Below, piece after piece: positions 43,061-53,722 of a stretch of DNA of 64,000 bases. This stretch comes from Streptacidiphilus sp. PB12-B1b. Lineage in GTDB: Bacteria > Actinomycetota > Actinomycetes > Streptomycetales > Streptomycetaceae. The notes beneath the pieces were generated by a model that worked only from the letters and a program-made list of their open reading frames with translations, did no database searches and was not told where the DNA came from. The stretch's first letter is position 1, and each line of letters opens with the position of its first letter. A program made the translations under genes and the position numbers. The stretch covers positions 2,170,001 through 2,234,000 of the forward strand of contig NZ_CP048405.1 of assembly GCF_014084125.1 (NCBI RefSeq). Reading direction: 5' to 3'.

Positions 43061-45193
43061 ATGGTTTCGGTACCCCAGCCGCCCCGGCCTGCACTGGGCG
43101 CGTCGGCGCTGGGCATGACCCCGCCGGGCGAGCCCGACCTGGACGGCGGCCCCGCCTCCTGGCTGGAACCGGCCATGGCCGCCAACGGCATCGGCACCTT
43201 CGACTGGGACATCCGCAACGACGTGATCGTCGGGGACGAGCGCGCCCGCACCATCATCGGCCTGGACAGCGACTACAGCGCGGGCTTCGACGCCCGGGCG
43301 TTCCTGGAGATGCTGCACCCCGACGACCGGGCCGTCGTCCGCCGCCGGGTGCAGCGCGCCGTGCAGGACCTGGGCCAGTGCGGCGCCTACTACCGGACGG
43401 TGGTGCACAGCGGCGGCCTGCGCGCGGTGCGCTTCCGCGGCCGGGTGCTGCCGGACGAGCAGGGGCTGCCCGCGCACCTGGTGGGCTTCGTCTGGGACGC
43501 CACGGTCGAGCTGAACAAGCGGCTGCGCGCCGACCACCTGGCCGTGCTCCGCGAGGAGCGCACCCGCTTCATCAAGGAGACCGCCCGCGCCCTGTCGGAC
43601 GCGGTGAGCGTGCGCGACGTCGCCCGGGTCTTCACCGAGCTGCCGCTGCCGGGCATCCCGCCGGACGGGCTGGTGCTCGCGGTGCTGGAGAACGGCCGGA
43701 TCCAGATCCAGCGCTCCACCGGCTACCGCGACGACGCCCGGGCCCCCGACCACCTGCCGATGGACGCCGACCACCCGGCCACGCTGGCGCTGCGCACTCG
43801 CACCCCGGTCTTCATCGGCAGCCCCGAGGAGTACCAGGAGCGGTTCCCGCAGGCCTGGCCGCAGGTCGAGCCGACCAACCGGGGCTCCTGGGTGTTCCTG
43901 CCGCTGGTCGCCAGCGGGCGGCCGCTCGGGGTCTGCGTGATCAGCTTCGACGAGGCCAGGGAGCTGGACGCGGAGGACCGCACGCTGCTCGGCACCCTCG
44001 GCGGCATGGTCGCGCAGTCCCTCGCCCGGGCCCGGCTGCACGACGCCGAGCACGAGCTGGCGGCCGGGCTGCAGCGGGTGCTGCTGCCGCGCCGGGTGCC
44101 GCCGCTGCCGGGCTTCACCAGCGCCGTCCGCTACCTCCCGGCCGGGACCGGGCTGCAGATCGGCGGTGACTGGTACGACGTGGTGCCGCTGCCCGGCGGG
44201 CACGTCGGCGTGGTCATCGGCGACGTCCAGGGCCACGACGTGCACGCGGCCGGGGTCATGGGCCAGCTGCGGATCGCCCTGCGCGCCTACGCCGCCGAGG
44301 GCCACCCCCCGGCCGCGGTGATGGCGCGCGCCTCACGCTTCCTCGCCGACCTGGACACCGGCCACTTCGCCACCTGCCTGTACGCCGAGGTCAACGTGGA
44401 CTACGGCGCGGTGTACGCGGTCCGCGCCGGGCACCTGGACCCGCTGGTGCGCCGGGCCGACGGCAGCAGCGCGGTGCAGCCGGTGGCCGGTGGGCTGCCG
44501 CTGGGCATCGACCCCGAGGGTACCTACCCGGTCACCCGGTTCACCCTGGACCCGGGCGAACTGCTGCTGCTGTGCACCGACGGGCTGGTCGAGACCCGCT
44601 CGGTGGATCTGGACGTCGGCATGGAGCGGCTGCGCGAGGCCATCGGCGGCCCGTCGCCGCAGGGCCCGGGCGCGCTGGAGGAGTTGGCCGAGCGGATCGA
44701 GTCGGCGGCCGAGAGCCATGAGCGCGACGACGACATCGCGCTGCTGCTGCTGCGCTGGGACGGCCCGTCCGGCGAGCGTCCGCGGCAGCTGCGCCGGCGC
44801 GTCCCGCAGGCCGACCTGGCCCGGATCTCCGAGGTGCGCCGCGAACTGCGCGACGCGGTACGGCGCTGGGGCGTGGGGGAGTTGGCCGACACGGTGGAGC
44901 TGCTCACCTCGGAGCTGATCACCAACGCGCTGGTGCACACCGACCGGGACGCGCTGCTGACGGCCCGGCTGTTCCAGGAGAGCCAGACCGACAACCTCGG
45001 CCCGGCCCGGCTGCGGGTCGAGGTGGACGACGACTCCGACATGTGGCCCAAGCGCCGCACGCCCGGCGAACAGGCGTCCTCCGGGCGCGGGTTGATGCTG
45101 GTGGAGGCGCTGGCCGACGCCTGGGGGGTGGACCCGCGCGGGACCGGCAAACGGATGTGGTTCGAACTGGCGTGGTCCCCGGTCCCGGCCTGA
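43061..45193 (+). CDS. PAS-GAF-SpoIIE phosphatase-HATPase signalling protein
   Basis: The 710-aa cytoplasmic protein has a PAS domain (about 35-140), a GAF domain (about 165-325), a SpoIIE/RsbU PP2C phosphatase (about 345-560) with GGDWYDVVPL and VVIGDVQGHD, and an anti-sigma-type HATPase (about 575-705) with N-box SELITNALVHTD and GRGLMLVEAL. Streptomyces carries many such fusions, which combine an anti-anti-sigma phosphatase and an anti-sigma kinase. ATG 43061 has GGGAG 7 nt upstream; an in-frame start at 42938 would read through the hairpin. Stimulus and target sigma factor are unknown. Confidence 0.92.
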   Translation: MVSVPQPPRPALGASALGMTPPGEPDLDGGPASWLEPAMAANGIGTFDWDIRNDVIVGDERARTIIGLDSDYSAGFDARAFLEMLHPDDRAVVRRRVQRAVQDLGQCGAYYRTVVHSGGLRAVRFRGRVLPDEQGLPAHLVGFVWDATVELNKRLRADHLAVLREERTRFIKETARALSDAVSVRDVARVFTELPLPGIPPDGLVLAVLENGRIQIQRSTGYRDDARAPDHLPMDADHPATLALRTRTPVFIGSPEEYQERFPQAWPQVEPTNRGSWVFLPLVASGRPLGVCVISFDEARELDAEDRTLLGTLGGMVAQSLARARLHDAEHELAAGLQRVLLPRRVPPLPGFTSAVRYLPAGTGLQIGGDWYDVVPLPGGHVGVVIGDVQGHDVHAAGVMGQLRIALRAYAAEGHPPAAVMARASRFLADLDTGHFATCLYAEVNVDYGAVYAVRAGHLDPLVRRADGSSAVQPVAGGLPLGIDPEGTYPVTRFTLDPGELLLLCTDGLVETRSVDLDVGMERLREAIGGPSPQGPGALEELAERIESAAESHERDDDIALLLLRWDGPSGERPRQLRRRVPQADLARISEVRRELRDAVRRWGVGELADTVELLTSELITNALVHTDRDALLTARLFQESQTDNLGPARLRVEVDDDSDMWPKRRTPGEQASSGRGLMLVEALADAWGVDPRGTGKRMWFELAWSPVPA

Positions 45194-45256
45194 CGCCTCC
45201 GGCGGCCGACAGGGCGGGCCGGTGCGGGGCCGGGTCCGGGGACCACGGACGGACCG

Positions 45257-46299
45257 TCAGCCGTACAGGCGTTCCAGGTCCTTGAGCTTCTGCTCCAGCG
45301 AGTCCAGCCGGGGCAGGGTCAGCGTGTCGTCCTCGGCCGTCAGGTCGAAGGTCCTGGCTATGACGGGCTCCGCAGCGACCGGGGCGGGTACCGGCTCGCG
45401 CTCGCCCTGGGCCGCGGCCGGGGACGCAGCCGGGCCGGTGGTCGAGCCCGACGCCTGGCCGGAGGCCGGGTGCGGCAGTGCGGGCAGGGCCATCCGGCGG
45501 CTCTCGCTCCGGGACCAGCTCCGGCCGGGGCTGCTCAGCGCCCGCAGCTCGGCCCGCTCCTGGCGGGAGTCCCGGCGCTGCTTGTCCCGGTCGAGCATCC
45601 GCTGCCGCTTGTCCTCGCGGACCTCCTCGACCGCGTCGTCCAGCGTCCGGACGTTCTCCAGGAGCATCAACGACCAGGCGGCGAAGGTCTCCCGGGGGCG
45701 CGCAGCCAGCGCACGATCCGGATCTGCGGCAGCGGGCGCGGCACCAGGCCCTGTTCGCGCAGGGCCGCGCGGCGGGTCTGCTTCAGCGCGCGGTCGAACA
45801 GCACCGCGGCCGAGAGGGACATCCCGGCGAAGAACTGCGGGGCGCCGTTGTGGTCGATGCCGCGCGGCGCGTGCACCCAGTTGAACCAGGCCGACGCGGC
45901 GGCGAACAGCCAGACCAGGATGCGCGATCCGAGCGCGGCGTCACCGTGGCTGGCCTCGCGGACGGCCAGCACCGAGCAGAACATGGCCGCGCCGTCCAGG
46001 CCGAACGGCACCAGGTACTGCCAGCCGCCGCTCAGGTTGAGGTTCTCCACGCCGAAGCCGACCAGGCCGTGGAAGGAGAGCGCGGCGGCGACCGACGCAC
46101 AGGCGAACAGCAGCACGTAGGAGGCGCTTCCGTAGAGAGCCTCCTTCTTGCGGCGGCGCTCCTCGCCACGCTCCCAGGAGTCGGTGCTGTCCCGCGCCGC
46201 CGAGCCGCGCGAGCGCAGCAGGGTCGCCACGCCGGCGACAGCGAGGACCGCCGCGACAGCGGTGATCCCCCACCCCAGCGTTATGTCGGAAAGTCTCAT
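45257..46299 (-). pseudogene. DUF2637 membrane protein, frameshifted
   Basis: Two adjacent frames together make one DUF2637 protein. The first (start ATG 46299, 210 codons) has four membrane helices and ends ...IRIVRWLRAP, then shifts into PSPPGR and a stop at 45667. The other frame supplies the continuation (RETFAAWSLMLLENVRTLDD) and runs to 45257, ending in a coiled-coil-like segment. Family members read straight through LRAP-RETF. The shift lies in a run of five C (minus strand, near 45691) where six would restore the frame, so it is a one-base loss, either real or a sequencing error. The gene is related to SpdB-type transfer/membrane proteins but is chromosomal here. Confidence 0.75.
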
Positions 46300-46422
46300 G
46301 AAACCGCCCCGCCTGATGTACCGCCAGTGAGTGCTCCCCTCGGCAGACGCCGAGGCGGAAACCATACTGGCTCAACTCCGCTGCTCGGGTGGGGCTTTTG
46401 CGGCGGAGTACACCAGGACGGG

Positions 46423-46454
46423 TGTATACACTCGGCGTATACATGGTGTGTACA
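46423..46454. promoter_or_regulatory. PadR operator, palindromic TGTATAC repeats
   Basis: TGTATAC (46423-46429) and GTATACA (46437-46443) form a perfect inverted repeat, followed by TGTGTACA (46447-46454). It lies 10-40 nt before the PadR gene in the divergent region. This matches the TACA-rich palindromes bound by PadR-like regulators and suggests autoregulation. Confidence 0.65.
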
Positions 46455-46462
46455 GTTGCCCC

Positions 46463-46987
46463 ATGTCACTCGGTCACACCATCCTTGGCCTGCTGGAACA
46501 GCAGCCCCGCCACGGCTACGACATCAAACGCGCCTACGATGAACAATTTGGTCACGATCGTGCGCTGCACTACGGACAGGTGTATGCAACCCTGTCCCGG
46601 CTGCTCAAGAACGGGCTCGTCGAGGTCGACGCCGTCGAGGCCGGAGAGGGCCCGGAGCGCAAGCGCTACGCCGTCACCGAAGCCGGAGTCACCGACGTCG
46701 AGCAGTGGTTGGGCCGCCCCGAGGCGCCCGAGCCCTACCTGCAGAGCACCCTCTACACCAAGGTGGTGCTCGCCCTGCTCACCCGCCGCCCGGCCGCCGA
46801 CATCCTGGACGCCCAGCGCGGCGAACACCTGCGGCTGATGCGGGAGCTGACCCGGCGCAAGCTCGACGGCGACCTCGCCGACCAACTGGTCTGCGACCAC
46901 GCCCTGTTCCACCTCGAGGCCGACCTGCGCTGGCTCGAACTCACCAGCGCCCGGCTGGACGAACTCGCCGCGGAGGTCCGCCGATGA
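46463..46987 (+). CDS. PadR-family transcriptional regulator
   Basis: The 174-aa protein has the PadR winged helix (about 5-85, with HGYDIKRAYDEQF and YGQVYATLSRLLKNGLV) and a C-terminal helical dimerisation domain (about 90-174). PadR genes usually precede the transporter or efflux gene they control; here the next candidate (ATG 46984) gives only 58 codons. The palindrome just upstream is the likely self-operator. ATG 46463. Confidence 0.88.
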   Translation: MSLGHTILGLLEQQPRHGYDIKRAYDEQFGHDRALHYGQVYATLSRLLKNGLVEVDAVEAGEGPERKRYAVTEAGVTDVEQWLGRPEAPEPYLQSTLYTKVVLALLTRRPAADILDAQRGEHLRLMRELTRRKLDGDLADQLVCDHALFHLEADLRWLELTSARLDELAAEVRR

Positions 46988-47160
46988 GCGGCAGCAGCGA
47001 GCCCGCAGGCGGCGCCCTGGCTCGCGGTGGGTGGCGGGCTGCCGCCGCGCGGATGCCGAACCGCGCCCGGATCGTCACCGCCTATGCGCGGCCCGGCAGT
47101 TGCTCGGCCGCCGACTGGACCGGGACGCCGCCGAAGGCCCGCATCAGCCGCGACGCCTGA
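46984..47160 (+). CDS. possible 58-aa ORF overlapping PadR stop
   Basis: ATG 46984 overlaps the PadR stop as ATGA. The frame has 58 codons with no recognisable family and runs into the opposite-strand TPR gene for 79 bp. It might be the remnant of a PadR-regulated partner gene. The overlap is suggestive, but coding evidence is thin. Confidence 0.3.
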   Translation: MSGSSEPAGGALARGGWRAAAARMPNRARIVTAYARPGSCSAADWTGTPPKARISRDA

Positions 47161-47894
47161 GCCCGCAGCAGCGCCGCCTCGGCGCTGGGCGAGACGTCCG
47201 CCAGCGAGGCCAGCGCCGGGGCCAGGCCGACGGCGAAGCCGTTCTGCTCGCGCAGCCGCAGCGACTCGGCGAAGCCGTGCCGGGCCCCGGCCAGGTTGCC
47301 GTCCTGCCGGGCGATGGACGCCAGCCGCCGCCAGGTGTCGGCCAGGAGCAGGTCGTCCTGGAGCTGTTCGGCCCCGGCGTGGGCGCGGCGGTAGGCGGTC
47401 CTGGCCGAGGCCGGGTCCTTCAGCAGGTTCTCGGCGACCAGGCCGCGCCGGAAGTCCAGCAGCGGGCGGCCCGGCGCGCCCGGCGGCAGCAGCGCGGAGG
47501 CCCGACCGAGGGCGGCCTGGGCCTCGTCCAGCCGGTCGTGCACGCCCAGCAGGGTGGCGCAGTACGCCAGGTGGCCACGGGCGCAGGCGGCGGCCGAGCG
47601 CTCCTCGTCGGTGTGCGCACCGGCCTCGGCGAGCCGCAGCGCACCCTCGGCGGCGGCCCAGCCGTCCCCGGTGAACAGCGCCTGCTCGATCAGGAGTTCG
47701 GCCCGGTCCAGGGCCGCGGCGGGGGAGTGCGCGGCGGCCGGCTCCAGCAGCGCCGCGGCGATCGACCAGCAGCCGCGCGAGCGGAGCAGCCAGACGGTGT
47801 CCGGGGCCGGTCCGGTGTCGGCGGGGGCCGGCCCGGCGCCCCGGCGGGCAGCGTCGTACGGGTCCTCGATCCGGGTACCTCGCTGGTCCGACAA
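47082..47894 (-). CDS. TPR-like helical repeat protein, 270 aa
   Basis: An all-helical soluble protein with tandem TPR-like units (for example RLDEAQAALGRASALLPPG and LAGARHGFAESLRLREQNG, about 125-230). It probably serves as a protein-interaction scaffold. The start is TTG 47894, with GGAGGGGAG 7 nt upstream and no better ATG. No partner gene is evident. Confidence 0.65.
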   Translation of the reverse strand: MSDQRGTRIEDPYDAARRGAGPAPADTGPAPDTVWLLRSRGCWSIAAALLEPAAAHSPAAALDRAELLIEQALFTGDGWAAAEGALRLAEAGAHTDEERSAAACARGHLAYCATLLGVHDRLDEAQAALGRASALLPPGAPGRPLLDFRRGLVAENLLKDPASARTAYRRAHAGAEQLQDDLLLADTWRRLASIARQDGNLAGARHGFAESLRLREQNGFAVGLAPALASLADVSPSAEAALLRAQASRLMRAFGGVPVQSAAEQLPGRA

Positions 47895-48021
47895 GGACGG
47901 CTCCCCTCCGTGCTGCTGGCGGGTGGTGACGGAATTCCAACACGCGCCCGGGGAGCCGCGCCAGATCGCGGACGGGTCCGGTTGCGATTGCCGCCCGTTC
48001 CCGCCGCCGCCCGACCGTCCG

Positions 48022-48855
48022 CTAGCTGCCCGCGCCGGTGCGCAGGAACTCGCGGGCGGCGGAGTTCACCGGCTGCGGGCTCCCGGAGGGGTCCAGGTCG
48101 AACAGGGCGACCAGCAGCTGGTCGGCGCGGTTGCGGGACTCCTGGCTGTACCCGGCCAGGGTGAACATCACCGGCTGCAGCTCGTCGGCGTGCAGGGTGT
48201 TCAGCCACAGGCACTCCACGGCGCGCAGGTCGACCGGCTCGGTCCAGGTGTCCACCTGCGCCACGATCCTCGGGCCGAGCAGGCACACGCCCTCGCGGTC
48301 CTGCGAGTCGGAGACCTCCAGCGAGCCGTGGCCGAGCCACTCCAGGAACCGCCCGGCGGCGATCACCGCGTCGTCGGGGGTGCGCACCGGGTGCGGGACG
48401 AACGGCGGACGCCCGGCCGGCTGCTGCGGCCGGGCCTGCACCGGCTGCACCGGGCGGACCGGCTGCACCGGGTGGGCGGCCTGCGCCGGGCGCGCGGGCG
48501 CCGGGCGGTTCGGCGGGACGGCGGCGGGCGCGGCCGGGGTGACCGGGACGGCCCTGCGGGCGGTGTCCACCGGCAGCCGCACGGTCACGCCGCAGCCGCA
48601 GGTGAACTCCGGCTGCGGCCACTCCTCGGAGCGCCCGCAGGAGGGGCAGCGCATGCTCAGCCAGGAGTCCGACCAGGACCGGTGCCGGACCTGCACCGGG
48701 GTGCCGCCGCGCAGCAGCGGCACCTTCAGCGTCGCCCCGCAGGCGCAGGGCAGGCCGGGCGGCTCGTAGCTGTGCTCGCGGCGGCAGGACGGGCAGCGCA
48801 CGGGCCCCACCGCGGGGGACTGGCCGGGGTTGTCGGGCTGCGGCGTGGCGGGCAT
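48022..48855 (-). CDS. multi-zinc-ribbon protein, 277 aa
   Basis: Several CxxC pairs fall in the first 100 residues (VRCPSCRRE, PCACG, MRCPSCGRS, FTCGCG), giving two zinc ribbons. A Pro/Ala/Gln-rich linker (about 100-155) leads to a C-terminal folded domain with WLNTLHADELQPVMF. It is related in layout to hypothetical Streptomyces zinc-ribbon proteins; function unknown. ATG 48855. Confidence 0.7.
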   Translation of the reverse strand: MPATPQPDNPGQSPAVGPVRCPSCRREHSYEPPGLPCACGATLKVPLLRGGTPVQVRHRSWSDSWLSMRCPSCGRSEEWPQPEFTCGCGVTVRLPVDTARRAVPVTPAAPAAVPPNRPAPARPAQAAHPVQPVRPVQPVQARPQQPAGRPPFVPHPVRTPDDAVIAAGRFLEWLGHGSLEVSDSQDREGVCLLGPRIVAQVDTWTEPVDLRAVECLWLNTLHADELQPVMFTLAGYSQESRNRADQLLVALFDLDPSGSPQPVNSAAREFLRTGAGS

Positions 48856-48964
48856 GGCGGACCGTCCGATCGACAGGGGACACGTGCACGTCCATCGTCG
48901 CCGAAACCCGCCGGTTCGGGGAGTGCCTGTCGCGGACAGCGATCGCTGGCAGGGTCCGGCCGCA

Positions 48965-48991
48965 CCGTCCGGACAGCGCCGGTCCGGACGG
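48965..48991 (-). terminator. hairpin downstream of moaA
   Basis: CCGTCCGGAC (48965-48974) and GTCCGGACGG (48982-48991) pair perfectly around a 7-nt loop, 11 nt past the moaA stop. Confidence 0.75.
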
Positions 48992-49002
48992 CGCCGGGGC
49001 GG

Positions 49003-50028
49003 TCAGCCGCCGATGGCCGACATCGGGCGGTCCGGCCGGCGGAACGAGGCGCTGCCGATGCCGTGCCCGGGGCCCTTGCCGGCCACGGCGGTCCGCCAGG
49101 CGTCCTCGATCGCGGCGTCGTCCGCGCCGCCGCGCAGCAGCGCCCGCAGGTCCGATTCGGCGGTCGCGAACAGGCAGTTGCGCAACTGCCCGTCGGCGGT
49201 CAGCCGGACCCGGTCGCAGCCGCCGCAGAACGGCCGGGTGACGCTGGCGATGACGCCGACGACGGCGTCCGTGCCGAGCACCCGCCACTCCTCGGCCGGG
49301 GCGCTGCCCGCGCGCGGCACCGGCTCCAGCGCGAAGCGCCCGGCGAGGCGCTCCAGGATCTCGTCGGCGGTGACCATCCGCTCCCGCTGCCAGGCCCCCT
49401 GGGCGTCCAGCGGCATGGACTCGATGAAGCGCATCCGGTAGCCGTGCTCCACGGCGAAGGCGGCCAGCTCCGGTATCTCGTCCTCGTTGACCCCGCGCAC
49501 CGGCACCGCGTTGACCTTCACCGGGGCCAGCCCGGCGGCCCGCGCGGCGGCCAGGCCGAGCAGCACGTCCGCCAGCCGGTCGCGCCGGGTGAGCTCGCGG
49601 TAGCGGTCGCGGCGCAGGGTGTCCAGGCTGACGTTGACCCGGCGCAGCCCGGCCTCGCGCAGCGCGGCGGCGCTGCGGGCCAGGCCGACGCCGTTGGTGG
49701 TCAGCGACAGCTCGGGGGCGTCCGCCGGGGCGGCCAGCCGGGCGACCAGCCCGGGCAGGCCGCGCCGCAGCAGCGGCTCGCCGCCGGTGAGCCGGACGGT
49801 GCGGATGCCCAGCCGCTGCGCGCCGATCCGCACCAGCCGCACCACCTCGTCGTCGGTCAGCAGCTCCGGCCTGGGCAGCCAGCCCGGCCCCTCCTCCGGC
49901 ATGCAGTAGGTGCAGCGCAGGTTGCACCGGTCGGTGAGGGAGACCCGCAGGTCGGTGTGGACCCGGCCGAAGCGGTCCTGGAGCGGCCGGACGGCCGGGG
50001 CGGCGTCCGGGAGTGCGGTGGTGGGCAT
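49003..50028 (-). CDS. moaA: GTP 3',8-cyclase (molybdenum cofactor)
   Basis: The 341-aa radical-SAM enzyme performs the first step of molybdopterin synthesis on GTP. The SAM-cluster motif CNLRCTYC (about residue 35) and the second cluster (PFCGGCDRVRLTADGQLRNC, about 267-286) are present, and the chain ends in the conserved double Gly (SAIGG). The start is ATG 50028, divergent from the MobA-like gene. Its location beside a molybdopterin nucleotidyltransferase and purine catabolism fits cofactor supply for xanthine dehydrogenase, which is not in the window (inference). Confidence 0.95.
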   Translation of the reverse strand: MPTTALPDAAPAVRPLQDRFGRVHTDLRVSLTDRCNLRCTYCMPEEGPGWLPRPELLTDDEVVRLVRIGAQRLGIRTVRLTGGEPLLRRGLPGLVARLAAPADAPELSLTTNGVGLARSAAALREAGLRRVNVSLDTLRRDRYRELTRRDRLADVLLGLAAARAAGLAPVKVNAVPVRGVNEDEIPELAAFAVEHGYRMRFIESMPLDAQGAWQRERMVTADEILERLAGRFALEPVPRAGSAPAEEWRVLGTDAVVGVIASVTRPFCGGCDRVRLTADGQLRNCLFATAESDLRALLRGGADDAAIEDAWRTAVAGKGPGHGIGSASFRRPDRPMSAIGG

Positions 50029-50159
50029 GGGGCCAGTAGATCCGCAGCGGCCGCCCGTGGTCCAGCGGGCGAAGCCCCGGTGAACCCGGCGGGGCCGCGC
50101 GGCGCGCCTGTGCAATCCTCCAACTCCGCTCCCGGGGCCGCTCCGGCCACACTGGACGC

Positions 50160-50777
50160 ATGCAGCCACCGCCGCCCGGACCCGTCGCCCTGCTCCTCGC
50201 CGCCGGTGCGGGCCGCCGGCTCGGCCTGGGGCCCAAGGCGCTGCTGCCGTACCGGGGGCGCCCGCTGGTGGAGCACGCGCTGGGGGTGCTGCGCGCCGGG
50301 GGGTGTGCCCGGGCCGTGGTGGTGCTGGGCGCGGGCGCGGCGGAGGTCGCGGCCCGGGCCGACCTGGGCGGCTGCACGGTGGTGCGGAACCCGGACTGGG
50401 CATCCGGGATGGGCTCCTCGCTGCGCGCCGGGCTGGCCGCGCTGGACTCGGTCGCGCCCGGGGCCCCGGCCGCGCTGGTGGGCCTGGTGGACACGCCCGG
50501 GGTGACCCCGGCGGCCGTCGCCCGGCTGCTGGACGCCCAGCGGGCGGGGGCGGAGCTGGCGGCCGCGGCCTACGGCGGCAGGCGCGGGCACCCGGTGCTG
50601 ATCGGCGCCCGGTACTGGGCCGAGGCGGCGGCGGGCGCGGTCGGCGACGCGGGCGCCCGGGAGCTGCTGCGCGCGCACGCCGCCGAGCTGGCCCTGGTCG
50701 AGTGCGGCGACGTGGCCGTGCCGGACGACGTGGACACCGCCGAGGCGTGGGCCGCCTGGTCCGGTGCCCGGCCCTGA
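50160..50777 (+). CDS. MobA/MocA-like nucleotidyltransferase
   Basis: The 205-aa NTP-transferase begins with LLLAAGAGRRLGLGPKALLP, the nucleotide-binding signature of the MobA/MocA (molybdopterin guanylyl- or cytidylyltransferase) family, and has the LVDTPGV metal-binding Asp region (about 103). It could attach CMP or GMP to molybdenum cofactor for a xanthine-dehydrogenase-type enzyme. ATG 50160, divergent from moaA, converging on the IclR gene. Confidence 0.82.
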   Translation: MQPPPPGPVALLLAAGAGRRLGLGPKALLPYRGRPLVEHALGVLRAGGCARAVVVLGAGAAEVAARADLGGCTVVRNPDWASGMGSSLRAGLAALDSVAPGAPAALVGLVDTPGVTPAAVARLLDAQRAGAELAAAAYGGRRGHPVLIGARYWAEAAAGAVGDAGARELLRAHAAELALVECGDVAVPDDVDTAEAWAAWSGARP

Positions 50778-50864
50778 GCGGCCCGCAGCGGCCCTCACGG
50801 CGGCCCGGGCCTGAAACGGGCCCGGGCCTGAGCAGCTCCGGCCCTGAGCGGCCCGCAGCGGCCC
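50770..50864. repeat. 25-nt direct repeat between the nucleotidyltransferase and IclR genes
   Basis: A 25-nt sequence (beginning GGCCCTGAGCGGCCCGCAGC) occurs at 50770-50794 and again at 50840-50864, 70 nt apart. The first copy contains the stop codon of the nucleotidyltransferase gene. Between them is a hairpin made of GGCCCGGGCC and GGGCCCGGGCC, a likely bidirectional terminator. Confidence 0.7.
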
Positions 50865-50868
50865 GGTG

Positions 50869-51669
50869 TCAGCCGCTGGCGGCCAGGGCCTGGCCGAGCC
50901 GGGAGGCGATCTCCTGCATCTGCGGGATCAGCCCGCCCCGCCCGCTGCGCGCCTCCAGCGCCCGCACCCGCGCCTCCGGGCCGGAGACCGACAGGGCGGT
51001 GGGGGTGGGCGCGCCCGGGACGACCACGGCGATGCAGCGCACGCCGATCTCCTGCTCCTGGTCGTCCACCGCGTAGCCCGCGTCGGTGACACCGTCGAAC
51101 TGGGCCAGCAGGCTGCCCGGCGCGGTCACGGTGTGCTCGGTGTGCGCGGGCAGCGGGCCGGGGCCGAGCACCGCCGCCGCCTCCTGCCGCGGGAGCTGCG
51201 CGAGCAGCACCTTGCCGACGGCGGTGCAGTGCGGCTGCACCCGTCGGCCGACCTCGGTGAACATCCGCATGGAGTGCCGCGAGGGCACCTGTCCGACGTA
51301 CACCACCTCGCCCGCCTCCAGGACGGCCAGGTTGGCGGTCTCGCCGGTCGCCTCCATCAGCTCGGCCAGGTAGGGGCGGGCCCAGCTGCCCAGCAGCCGC
51401 CCGGCGGTCTCGCCCAGCCGGATCAGCCGGGGGCCGAGGGTGTAGCGGCGCGCGGTGTCCTGCCGGACGTACCCCTGCTGCACCAGGGTGCGGACCAGCC
51501 GGTGGATGGTCGGCATGGGCAGCCCGGACGCCGTCGCCAGGTCGCTCAGGGTGCTGACGCCGCCGGAGTCGGCCAGTGCCTCCAGCAGCTGGAAGGCGCG
51601 CTCGACGGACTGCACGCCGCCGGAGCGGTCGGCCGCCGCGGCGTCCAGCGAGGCGGGGGGTGCGGCCAC
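50869..51669 (-). CDS. IclR-family regulator (AllR-like)
   Basis: The 266-aa protein has an N-terminal winged HTH (about 25-85, SVERAFQLLEALADSGG and GLPMPTIHRLVRTL) and the IclR ligand-binding domain (about 95-260). In S. coelicolor, AllR of this family represses purine/allantoin and glyoxylate genes. Here it sits divergent to malate synthase and near urate and glyoxylate genes, so the same job is inferred. GTG 51669 has AGGAAGG upstream; an in-frame start at 51741 would lie on the operator and is rejected. Confidence 0.88.
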   Translation of the reverse strand: MAAPPASLDAAAADRSGGVQSVERAFQLLEALADSGGVSTLSDLATASGLPMPTIHRLVRTLVQQGYVRQDTARRYTLGPRLIRLGETAGRLLGSWARPYLAELMEATGETANLAVLEAGEVVYVGQVPSRHSMRMFTEVGRRVQPHCTAVGKVLLAQLPRQEAAAVLGPGPLPAHTEHTVTAPGSLLAQFDGVTDAGYAVDDQEQEIGVRCIAVVVPGAPTPTALSVSGPEARVRALEARSGRGGLIPQMQEIASRLGQALAASG

Positions 51670-51716
51670 GGGATTGCCTTCCTGCGCGGGAGGGGTACGG
51701 TGTGCCGCGAGCAACA

Positions 51717-51748
51717 TCAACAAAGTGTTGAATTTCTGCATCGCGGAA
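51717..51748. promoter_or_regulatory. paired palindromic operators between iclR and aceB
   Basis: TCAACAAAGTGTTGA (51717-51731, 6-bp perfect arms) is followed 2 nt later by TTCTGCATCGCGGAA (51734-51748). Both motifs recur upstream of the gcl cluster. They lie in the divergent region, as expected for a repressor that controls itself and malate synthase. Confidence 0.75.
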
Positions 51749-51857
51749 ACTAGCCTCCACCTTACAGAAGCACGGCGTGTGCGACGACTGTTTCGATCAT
51801 CCGCCGCCGCCCGCCGTCCACCGCGTGCACGTCCCCTGCTTGAAGGAGCTCAGGACC

Positions 51858-53489
<1,632 letters not shown>

Positions 53490-53522
53490 CGGCCGCCCCG
53501 GCGGCCCTCGCGGACCGGCGGT

Positions 53523-53560
53523 GGCGGCCCGGGCACCTGGGGAGGTCCGCCCGGGCCGCC
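53523..53560 (+). terminator. hairpin after aceB
   Basis: GGCGGCCCGGGC (53523-53534) and GCCCGGGCCGCC (53549-53560) pair perfectly over 12 bp around a 14-nt loop, 34 nt after the stop. Confidence 0.75.
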
Positions 53561-53722
53561 GCCGCTCGACAGCGCCACCCGGACGGCGGCGGCGCCCGGC
53601 AGCCCGAGCGCGCGGCCTGACCGGCGGGCGGCCGGGCGCACGCTAGGGTGTGCTCCGCCGCCGTACACCCACCCGTCCGTGCGCGGCCCCCGCCTCCGAG
53701 CCCGCCGAAGGACCAGCACCGC

